A stretch of DNA of 5,546 nucleotides, from NCBI GenBank assembly GCA_023145575.1, contig JAGLDN010000217.1, positions 1-5,546 of the forward strand, given 5' to 3'. How positions within the stretch are numbered: the first letter of the stretch is position 1; every line of letters starts with the position of its first letter. Positions 1-5,546 of the stretch are shown here, in pieces. This stretch comes from Psychromonas sp. (GTDB lineage: Bacteria; Pseudomonadota; Gammaproteobacteria; Enterobacterales; Psychromonadaceae). The translations under genes and the position numbers were made by a program. The notes beneath the pieces were generated by a model. It saw only the letters and a program-made list of their open reading frames with translations, searched no databases and was not told where the DNA came from.

Positions 1-94
1 CCGAAGGGCAAGGTAACTTGCACAAATTAGCGTTGTTATAAAATATCGACTTAGAATAACTATTTAGGAATTAAAGTCTTTATTTTTAATTCGT

Positions 95-127
95 CCTTTG
101 GTGATTAACGCAGTTAATCACCAAAGG
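95..127. terminator. Perfect 15-bp inverted repeat, possible terminator
   Basis: The arms at 95-109 and 113-127 are exact reverse complements (first arm CCTTTGGTGATTAAC) around the three-base loop GCA. On the plus strand the hairpin is followed by TCAATTTTA, only a weak T-tract. On the minus strand it is followed by an A-rich run, so it would terminate best on the plus strand, serving a gene that lies left of the window. It also lies about 90 bases beyond the stop of the minus-strand pseudogene at 215-778 and may have served convergent transcripts. A protein-binding palindrome is the alternative. The structure is certain; the function is inferred. Confidence 0.5.
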
Positions 128-214
128 TCAATTTTATGCCTAGCACCTTGGTACTATTTTCCATACTGAATTTGCACTCTTACGTTACATGGTTTTACAC
201 CCTAAAAAATGAGA

Positions 215-778
215 CTAAAGATTTAACAATTCTTTTTTTAAGCTCGGCTGTACAGGGTTATTACTTAAGCATATGTTAAGTAATGCCACTCGAAATGCTT
301 CGCCAATAATCATCCCTTGTTTTTTATTGTTTTTATAAACAGCTACGCCATTTTTCTTATTGGCTACGAGGGTAAATTGATCGCTGTTTTTTATTTTCTT
401 TTAAAAAAAGCTGTAAAGACCTTAATTTGAGGATTAATCTTACTTGTGATGTTATCGGTTACGAGATTTAAACCTTTGTTCACAGCGTCAGTCATTCTTG
501 TCGATGTTATCATGCCTGAAGTGATATTTAATCGAATGGCAACCGAAGGACAAATTTAAAATAGATTTAACTTTTGTTGATTTTTTCGGGTAAATATAAG
601 CTTCCAACGTATAAATTGTAAAAAATTCACTTTGGATCCCAGCACCATTGAGTTGTAACGGTATACCATCAATGGTAATGTTATTAGCAATTTTTACCCC
701 TGAAATTTATTGTGCAAGAAGGGGAAGTGATAATAGAAAACTACTTAGAACGATTATTAGTTTCATATTTTTTTTCAT
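215..778 (-). pseudogene. Chalcone-isomerase-like exported protein, broken
   Basis: Conceptual translation of the minus strand from ATG at 778 to TAG at 217-215 gives about 188 codons, the usual length for bacterial chalcone-isomerase-like (Chalcone_3 type) proteins. A signal peptide is visible at codons 1-22 (MKK start, hydrophobic core, ending LPLLA). The family's early motif follows as LNGAGIQSEFF, where GAGIRSKFF is usual. The middle segment reads AIRLNITSGMITSTRMTDAV. The C-terminal part has GMIIGEAF, then NICLSNNP (normally IWLGDNP) and LKKELL. The damage is an in-frame TAA at codon 24 (707-709), a +1 shift near 543-550, and a -1 shift in the A/T homopolymers near 385-410 that restores the first frame. 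Several conserved residues are also altered (R to Q, K to E, W to C). Intact relatives are exported proteins of unclear function and are not shown to be chalcone isomerases. An AAGAG-like ribosome site precedes the ATG. It is divergent from pepN. The family assignment is by recalled motifs; the lesions are read directly. Confidence 0.8.
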
Positions 779-882
779 TAGAAATTACTCTTTGTGTTTT
801 TGTTCGCTAAATGACCTAGCTATTAACAATCAACACATGGGTATATATTTTTTGCCAATTAATTTATTTTACCAAGGTATCT

Positions 883-911
883 TTGTGGTTAACTTACTGT
901 CATTGTATTAT
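883..911 (+). promoter_or_regulatory. Candidate sigma70 promoter of pepN
   Basis: A -35-like TTGTGG at 883-888 and a -10-like TATTAT at 906-911 are separated by exactly 17 bases. This would start transcription near 918 and give a leader of about 25 bases before the pepN ATG. The -10 matches the consensus at 5 of 6 positions and the -35 at 3 of 6. The surrounding DNA is AT-rich, so chance matches are common. The position in the divergent gap before pepN is what makes it plausible. Confidence 0.45.
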
Positions 912-942
912 TTTATCGTGTTTTATTAATAAGGATTTGAAA

Positions 943-3546
943 ATGACAAAAGAAATATTTCTCGCTGATTATAAAGTAACTGACTATCTTATTGATAGAG
1001 TGGCTTTAGAATTTGAATTAGCGGATTCTAGCACAACCGTAAAAGCAACGAGCAATGTTCGTTCAAATAGCAATCATGATTGTTCTCTTTTATTATACGG
1101 AGAAAATTTAAATTTACAGTCTATTTATATTGATGGTAAAGCATTTAATGACTATAAAGAGATCGATCAGGGAATTGAACTTTATAATTTACCCAAGCAA
1201 TTTTCATTAGAGATAAATACTCAAATTGATCCGCTTAGCAATACTGGTTTTTCAGGATTATATAAATCAGGTGATGCATTTTGTAGCCAATGTGAATCAG
1301 AAGGTTTCCGCCGTATAACCTATTATTTAGACCGACCGGATGTATTGGCTATTTTTAGCACTAAAATCACAGCAGAAAAAGCGCTTTATCCATCACTTTT
1401 ATCAAATGGTAATTTAACCGCACACGGTGATCTAGATAATGGACGTCATTGGGTGTTGTGGGAAGATCCTTTCCCAAAACCTGCATATTTATTTGCCTTA
1501 GTCGCAGGTGCTTTTGATTGTTTAAAAGATACTTTTATAACAAAGAGCGGGCGCAAAGTTGCCTTGGAGTTATTTGTTGATAAAGGTAATTTAGATAAAA
1601 CTGCACATGCGATGCAATCCCTTAAACACGCAATGAAATGGGATGAAAATCGTTTTAAGCTTGAATATGATTTAGATATTTATATGATTGTTGCTGTTGA
1701 TTTTTTTAATATGGGCGCGATGGAAAATAAAGGCCTCAATATATTTAATGCTAAATATGTGCTTGCCAATGCTAACACTGCAACTGATATAGATTTTCAT
1801 GGCATTGAAGCAGTGATTGGGCATGAGTATTTTCATAACTGGACTGGCAATCGTATTACTTGCCGAGATTGGTTTCAATTAAGTTTGAAAGAGGGGTTAA
1901 CCGTTTTTCGAGATCAAGAATTTAGTTCAGATCTAGGTAGCCGCAGTATTAATCGTATTAATAATGTAAAAAAACTGTGGACACATCAGTTTGCCGAAGA
2001 TGCCGGCCCAATGTCACATCCAGTCCGTCCTGCATCATATATAGAAATTAATAATTTTTACACGGCAACCATCTACGAGAAAGGTGCTGAAGTTATTCGT
2101 ATGATACATACATTATTAGGAGAAATTAAATTTCAAAAGGGTATCGCGCTCTATATTGAGCGCCATGATGGCCAAGCAGTGACTTGTGATGATTTTGTGT
2201 TAGCAATGAGTGATGCTAATGATTTTGATTTTACGTTGTTTAAGCGTTGGTACAGTGAATCTGGCACACCCCTAGTTGTTGTGACAGATCATTTTGATGC
2301 GCTAACAAATAAATATCAATTGACCTTTACACAAAGTAACGCACCCACGAGCGATCAAAAAAGCAAAAAAGTATTACATATCCCTGTTGATATTGAATTA
2401 TTAAACGCTCAAGGTAATGCCCTTGATTTAGGTAATTCTGAAACGAATAAAGTATTAAGTTTAACACAAACCAAGCATACCTTTGTTTTTGATAATGTTA
2501 CTGAAAAACCCGTACCTTGTTTATTTCGTAATTTTTCAGCGCCTGTTGAATTCAAATATAAATACAGCGATCGTCAATTAGTGCATTTAATTTCTTTTGC
2601 AAGCGATGATTTTTCTCGCTGGAATGCAGCGCAAATACTATTTAATACTTATCTGATTAAAAACGTTGATAATTTTCAAAGAGGGGTTGAATTTAGTTTA
2701 CCAAGTTCATTTATTCCCGCATTTGCAAATGTGCTTGATAATAAACTAGCAGATCCAGCCTTGACTGCTATTATGTTTTCTTTTATTAGCGAATTTGGGG
2801 CAATGCAACTTTTGGATAAAGTTGATGTTGAGGCATTACATCAAGCGCGTAAATTTATTTTTCAAGTAATAGCCGATGAATTAAAAACTCGTTTTATAGA
2901 TGCATATCAAGATAATCAAGTTGTTGGTGAATATGTGCCTTGTGAAGCGGATATGGCAAAGCGATCAATGGCTGCTACGGCATTATTTTTTATCGCAAAA
3001 TCGGACAGAACACTTGCGACAAAATTAGTGCTTATGCAAGTAGCATCGGTAAATAATATGACGGATCACATGGCAGCTTTATCTGCTGCAAGTTGTGCTG
3101 ATCTTGATTGCTTTATGCAAGTGATGTCTGAGTTTGATGACAAATGGTTTGAAAATGGTTTGGTGATGGACAAGTGGTTTGCACTGCAAGCAACACGTCC
3201 AAGCGTTGATATTATTAACAATATTAAGGCACTGTTTAACCATCGTAGTTTTAATTTTAGCAATCCTAATCGAGTGCGCTCATTACTGGGTAGCTTTACA
3301 CAGGTAAATAGCTATTATTTCCATGCAATTGATGGTAGTGGTTATATGTTTTTAACAGATCAGTTAATTAAATTAAATCAACAAAATCCTCAGCTTGCGG
3401 CAAATTTAATTACGCCGTTGCTACAATTCAAGCGATTAGACGATGATCGTCAACAGCTTATAAAAGAACAACTTAATCGTTTACTTGTGCTTGATAATTT
3501 ATCACCAGATTTGTATGAAAAGGTAAGCAAAGCCCTTGCGTATTAA
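943..3546 (+). CDS. pepN: Aminopeptidase N (M1 family zinc metallopeptidase)
   Basis: This is a cytosolic zinc aminopeptidase that removes N-terminal residues from peptides in the last steps of protein turnover. The product is 867 aa, against 870 in E. coli PepN, and aligns along its whole length. The zinc motif HEYFH is at residues 294-298, with H294 and H298 as ligands, E295 as the catalytic base, and E317 in LKEG as the third ligand. The exopeptidase motif GAMEN is at 258-262. Y378 matches the transition-state tyrosine, and Q116 and E118 match the N-terminal-amine-binding residues. By analogy with the E. coli structure the order is beta domain (about 1-190), thermolysin-like catalytic domain (191-441), small beta domain (442-543) and helical C-terminal domain (544-867). 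The ATG at 943 is chosen because AAGG at 931-934 precedes it at good spacing and family similarity begins there; the open frame extends upstream to 883 without similarity. No internal stop or missing catalytic residue is seen. It appears to be a single-gene unit. Confidence 0.97.
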   Translation: MTKEIFLADYKVTDYLIDRVALEFELADSSTTVKATSNVRSNSNHDCSLLLYGENLNLQSIYIDGKAFNDYKEIDQGIELYNLPKQFSLEINTQIDPLSNTGFSGLYKSGDAFCSQCESEGFRRITYYLDRPDVLAIFSTKITAEKALYPSLLSNGNLTAHGDLDNGRHWVLWEDPFPKPAYLFALVAGAFDCLKDTFITKSGRKVALELFVDKGNLDKTAHAMQSLKHAMKWDENRFKLEYDLDIYMIVAVDFFNMGAMENKGLNIFNAKYVLANANTATDIDFHGIEAVIGHEYFHNWTGNRITCRDWFQLSLKEGLTVFRDQEFSSDLGSRSINRINNVKKLWTHQFAEDAGPMSHPVRPASYIEINNFYTATIYEKGAEVIRMIHTLLGEIKFQKGIALYIERHDGQAVTCDDFVLAMSDANDFDFTLFKRWYSESGTPLVVVTDHFDALTNKYQLTFTQSNAPTSDQKSKKVLHIPVDIELLNAQGNALDLGNSETNKVLSLTQTKHTFVFDNVTEKPVPCLFRNFSAPVEFKYKYSDRQLVHLISFASDDFSRWNAAQILFNTYLIKNVDNFQRGVEFSLPSSFIPAFANVLDNKLADPALTAIMFSFISEFGAMQLLDKVDVEALHQARKFIFQVIADELKTRFIDAYQDNQVVGEYVPCEADMAKRSMAATALFFIAKSDRTLATKLVLMQVASVNNMTDHMAALSAASCADLDCFMQVMSEFDDKWFENGLVMDKWFALQATRPSVDIINNIKALFNHRSFNFSNPNRVRSLLGSFTQVNSYYFHAIDGSGYMFLTDQLIKLNQQNPQLAANLITPLLQFKRLDDDRQQLIKEQLNRLLVLDNLSPDLYEKVSKALAY

Positions 3547-3687
3547 AATCTGCCGATGCGGCGTATTTTGCGTATGAACAAGTATAAAAACACAAGCGTA
3601 TAATTTTTTTGCTCATGTGCTACAAAAATGAAACAAAAGGCACGAACGCTATGATCAGAAATAAGGCGCAACATGTCATCTATTAAC

Positions 3688-3711
3688 GATCAGCTACGCT
3701 AATCATTTTTT
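3688..3711 (+). terminator. Candidate rho-independent terminator after pepN
   Basis: GATCAGC (3688-3694) and GCTAATC (3698-3704) form a 7-bp stem with one C/A mismatch around the loop TAC, followed by A and then six T (3706-3711). It lies about 140 bases past the pepN stop and points the right way. The stem is weak and has a mismatch. A smaller GCCG/CGGC hairpin at 3552-3562, directly after the pepN stop and followed by GTATTTT, is an alternative. Confidence 0.4.
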
Positions 3712-3863
3712 GGTAGAATTAACGCAAAGGTGTTAATTATTGATAGGTTACTCTCTTTTAGATTGTTGTAACGCGTGGCTTACTTGTTTTCATAATAAGC
3801 CGAGATGGCACACCATTTGCCTTGTTGCTGTTGCATTTCTAAATAACATGGGTATAACTCGCC
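3699..3863 (-). pseudogene. Unidentified C-terminal coding remnant
   Basis: On the minus strand one frame reads from 3863 to TAG at 3701-3699, 54 codons plus stop, with a single in-frame TAA at 3782-3780. The translation looks like real protein rather than noise: GELYPCYLEMQQQQGKW, then CAISAYYENK, the stop, and a tail ending INTFALILPKND. A TGA at 3866-3864 closes it upstream, directly at the edge of the IS630-type remnant on the other strand. It may be the 3' end of a gene cut by that insertion. I do not recognise the family. The evidence is only amino-acid composition and length, so a chance open stretch cannot be excluded. Confidence 0.35.
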
Positions 3864-3866
3864 TCA

Positions 3867-4223
3867 ATTAATATCAAATGGACACCAGAATTACAAGCCG
3901 CTTTATAATTACGACACAGTAAAGTTAATGATGTTTATCAGTGTGACCGTATAAAAGCCGTTTTGTTGCATTCGACAAATTGGACTATTGTCATGATAGC
4001 TCAGGCTTTGCTTGTTCATTAAAGTACAATATCTCGACATATTAAGGGCTTCATTGCTCAGCAGAAACTTGCTCCTGAAAATGGTAGCTCGTTTAGTTAT
4101 CTAGATAAAAAACAAACCATGCAACTCATTGAGCATTTATGATAAATCACTTATTTTCATATACATCAAATCTGTAGCTATATTAAAATCACTTTTTACG
4201 TGAAATATTTAACGTCTCCTTAG
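3867..4223 (+). pseudogene. IS630-family transposase, N-terminal remnant
   Basis: A single frame (codons starting 3867, 3870 and so on) gives a recognisable IS630-type transposase N-terminus interrupted by stops. It opens with IKWTPELQAAL, then shows DRIKAVLLHSTNWT, then MIAQALLVH, a stop, STISRHIKGFIAQQKL, APENGSSFSYLD, and later YFHIHQICSYI. This is the helix-turn-helix DNA-binding region that recognises the element's ends. In-frame stops are TAA at 3906, TAA at 4020, TGA at 4140, TAA at 4143 and TAG at 4221. At two of them the family normally has Glu, so GAA to TAA is the likely change. About 118 codons remain of a usual 340 or so, and the DDE catalytic domain is missing, so the element cannot move itself. 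No clear start codon or terminal inverted repeats were found. Family assignment is by recalled motifs. Confidence 0.75.
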
Positions 4224-4589
4224 TGATAAAAAATAGTACTTGCACAATATAAAGTTGAGCCACAACCCAAAACCTTCGCCAAGATAAAACCTAACCTATT
4301 TCTGCAAGTTTATCAGCCTGTAAGCTATTGATTCATAAAAAACTGAAAACTCTATTTTGAACTTAAATCAAAATTTTGTAGGTATTCACAACCCGATCCT
4401 TCTTTAAAACTATGATCTGAGCAGAACTCTCACGATTTAAGCTTTAAGTTGAATAATAAATTATCTAATCTTGTATTTGTTTACAGCTAGACTCATGCGA
4501 TATCAATTAAATGACCTGATCTAAAAGGGGAAGATATAAATGCCTATAACCGCAATTACGGCAATATTAATTAACTAGGTTTGTAATTT
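4224..4589. other. AT-rich stretch with no recognisable gene
   Basis: All six frames are broken by frequent stops. A faint continuation of the transposase may run to about 4290 in a shifted frame (a segment reading HNIKLSHNPKPSPR resembles the region after the helix-turn-helix in IS630 proteins), but this is too weak to call. The frame that ends at 4652 continues back through this stretch with several stops. No RNA gene, repeat array or convincing promoter was seen. It is most likely decayed coding DNA. Confidence 0.4.
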
Positions 4590-4652
4590 TAATGCAAGGT
4601 TGAAGTTTCTGTTGAACATTTTAAGGATGAAATAAACAACAAGGTAATATAA
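4590..4652 (+). pseudogene. Coding tail before brxA, possibly a WYL-regulator remnant
   Basis: The frame ending at TAA 4650-4652, three bases before the brxA ATG, reads CKVEVSVEHFKDEINNKVI. Its form (V-E-V, then a helix with K-D-E-I) resembles the C-terminal end of WYL-domain proteins, typically V-E-V-L-x-P followed by L-R-E-E-I. WYL proteins (BrxR) often sit just upstream of brxA and regulate BREX. Going further back the same frame hits TAA at 4587 and more stops beyond, so no intact gene exists. The resemblance rests on a short segment and is only suggestive; any other upstream operon gene could have left this tail. Confidence 0.25.
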
Positions 4653-4655
4653 AAA

Positions 4656-5263
4656 ATGAAGCGTAGCAATTTAACCAGCAAATTATATTTAGGGGATCTG
4701 ATTGGTGGCAGCCTAATGATTAGAGAGAGCCAAATAGTCACAGAATTACTGCTAAAAAAGCCATCTAAAGAAGAATGGAATGAGGCTATAGTCAATAAAA
4801 ACATACTGCAAAAACGATCAGATGCCTCCGCGAAACGTAATGCGTCAACTATCCAAAAACGCTTAACTGATTTAAGTAACGATTACATCGAACAATTAGC
4901 TTTTGGCAGTTCCGTACTTTAAACCCAGTTGATGTTTGCAGCTACCCTAATTAACTCAACAATACTTGCCGATTTTATGAGTAGTGTTTTTGTCGATGCT
5001 AAACGTATGTTTCGTAAAAATATTGATAGCACCGATTGGCAAGTTTTTTGGGAAGAGCGTTGTCGCTTATTTCCAGCTCTTGAAAAATTAAGAAATCATC
5101 CACCGATAAAATATCACAAGTCGCCTTCAAAGTATTAACTGATGCAGGGTGTCTTAAATCAACGCGTAATAAAGAACTTCAAACTGTATGTTTATTACCA
5201 GAAACTAGCTTATTACTTACTCAAATGAACCGTGGTGATATCTTAGCGGCAATGGAGGTTTAG
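4656..5263 (+). pseudogene. brxA: BrxA (DUF1819) BREX protein, broken by stop and frameshift
   Basis: BrxA is a small DNA-binding component of BREX phage-defence systems. The joined reading spans about 202 codons, the normal family length. Family signatures are LIGGSLMIRES (residues 15-25), EEWNEAIVNKNILQKRS (39-55), then FAATLINSTILADFM and STDWQVFWEERC in the middle. The C-terminus shows KISQVAFKVLTDAG and ends ILAAMEV at TAG 5261-5263. Two lesions break it. A TAA at 4920-4922 (codon 89) lies in frame, with homology resuming at the next codon. A one-base deletion at about 5094-5096 (codon 147) moves the reading from the frame of 4656 to the frame of 5096. Without correction the second frame ends at 5138. 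AAGG at 4641-4644 is the ribosome site for the ATG. The gene leads directly into brxB with a five-base gap. A truncated 88-residue product is unlikely to work. The family is assigned from recalled motifs over the full length. Confidence 0.85.
5254..5258 (+). promoter_or_regulatory. Strong ribosome binding site of brxB
   Basis: GGAGG lies inside the last codons of brxA, ten bases before the ATG at 5269. It fixes that ATG as the intended brxB start even though the next codon is TAG, and it shows that brxA and brxB were translated from one message. Confidence 0.75.
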
Positions 5264-5268
5264 CTTTT

Positions 5269-5546
5269 ATGTAGTCAGAAAAATTAAGTGCAAGATTAGA
5301 TCAAATCAGGCTACGAATAGAAAGTGCTGACTTTCTTAATAACCAAGGCTTAGCAAACGAAATTGGGTTTTATGTTTTTGATTACCCCGCTAAATCTGAG
5401 CTAATTATTCGCGATCATCTTAAGGGTATGATCAACAAAATGAATAAACGAGATAAAGCATTTACTAGTAACAACCTATTCGAAATAGTCATCGAGTTAC
5501 TTGAATCACAAAATCTAACGGAGAGTATTAGGCGACAATTAACTTG
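5269..5546 (+). pseudogene. brxB: BrxB (DUF1788) BREX protein, stop at codon 2, partial
   Basis: BrxB is a core BREX protein of unknown biochemical activity that works with the BrxC ATPase and PglZ. After ATG at 5269 and TAG at 5272-5274 the frame is open to the window end (about 90 codons). It starts SEKLSARLDQIRLRIESADF and then shows GLANEIGFYVFDYP, ELIIRDHLKGMI and NLFEIVIELLE, the conserved N-terminal half of DUF1788 proteins. The gene continues beyond the window. The TAG could come from CAG (one C to T change), AAG or GAG. The first downstream in-frame ATG lies about 60 codons in, past the conserved core, so re-initiation there would not give a normal protein. Initiation at a non-standard codon just after the TAG is the only escape visible. 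The rest of the frame is undamaged as far as it can be read, so inactivation looks recent, or the TAG could be a sequencing error. Confidence 0.8.

Noticed and set aside
3..41. Open frame entering from the left edge and ending at TAA 39-41, as a C-terminal gene fragment
   Set aside because: Twelve codons are too few to distinguish from chance, although a gene ending here would fit the hairpin at 95-127.
136..279. 47-codon plus-strand frame from ATG at 136
   Set aside because: No Shine-Dalgarno site, low-complexity AT-rich content, and it overlaps the end of the antisense pseudogene.
648..929. 93-codon plus-strand open frame
   Set aside because: It lies largely antisense to the chalcone-isomerase-like pseudogene, whose conserved motifs explain the sequence, and has no ribosome site or family resemblance.
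883..942. Upstream in-frame extension of pepN starting at 883
   Set aside because: It would add 20 residues with no family similarity, overlap the candidate promoter, and lack a ribosome site; the ATG at 943 has AAGG at the right distance.
1672..1878. Minus-strand frame inside pepN; likewise 3066-3263
   Set aside because: Shadows of pepN codons with no start signals or recognisable protein.
4540..4590. Possible later piece of the IS630 transposase around a segment reading TAITAILIN
   Set aside because: The match is a few residues in AT-rich DNA and needs frame changes; not distinguishable from chance.
4589..4804. 71-codon minus-strand frame
   Set aside because: Antisense to the conserved N-terminus of brxA, so a shadow frame.
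4929..5138. Separate small gene starting at TTG 4929
   Set aside because: It is in the same frame as brxA and simply continues it after the TAA; its apparent end at 5138 is produced by the one-base deletion near 5095.
4656..5546. Stop-codon readthrough or an alternative genetic code explaining the TAA, TGA and TAG codons
   Set aside because: All three stop types occur in dead genes, frameshifts accompany them, and pepN avoids internal stops and ends with TAA.
1..5546. tRNA, rRNA, CRISPR array or riboswitch
   Set aside because: No cloverleaf with CCA-end context, no regularly spaced repeats, and no conserved riboswitch core were seen on reading.

Overview
The window is AT-rich bacterial DNA. 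It has one intact gene, pepN (aminopeptidase N), and the wreckage of several others on both sides. PepN is of the gammaproteobacterial type. The chalcone-isomerase-like protein and the IS630-type transposase remnant resemble those of marine Gammaproteobacteria (Vibrio/Shewanella/Psychromonas-like). The number of broken genes suggests a genome losing genes, perhaps a host-associated or recently bottlenecked lineage; both the taxonomy and the lifestyle are inferences.

Layout. At 95-127 there is a perfect 15-bp inverted repeat. At 215-778 on the minus strand lies a full-length but dead gene for an exported chalcone-isomerase-like protein, with one nonsense codon and two mutually compensating frameshifts. 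pepN follows divergently at 943-3546 (867 aa), with a plausible sigma70 promoter and a Shine-Dalgarno site. After pepN comes a candidate terminator (3688-3711), then an unidentified minus-strand coding remnant (3699-3863). Next is the N-terminal part of an IS630-family transposase (3867-4223) carrying several in-frame stops. About 370 bases without recognisable content follow.

The right end is the start of a BREX phage-defence operon. brxA (DUF1819, 4656-5263) is immediately followed by brxB (DUF1788, from 5269 and running off the window), the usual gene order. Both look inactivated: brxA has an in-frame TAA at codon 89 and a one-base deletion near codon 147, and brxB has TAG as its second codon behind a strong Shine-Dalgarno site. 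A short reading frame that ends three bases before the brxA ATG looks like the tail of another gene, possibly a WYL-type BREX regulator, but this is weak.

How it fits together: pepN is housekeeping and under selection, so its clean 867-codon frame acts as an internal control. It argues against a recoded genetic code and against a uniformly bad assembly. The surrounding defence, mobile and accessory genes are decaying. The defence system appears to have been acquired next to pepN, with a transposase remnant at the junction, and then lost its function.
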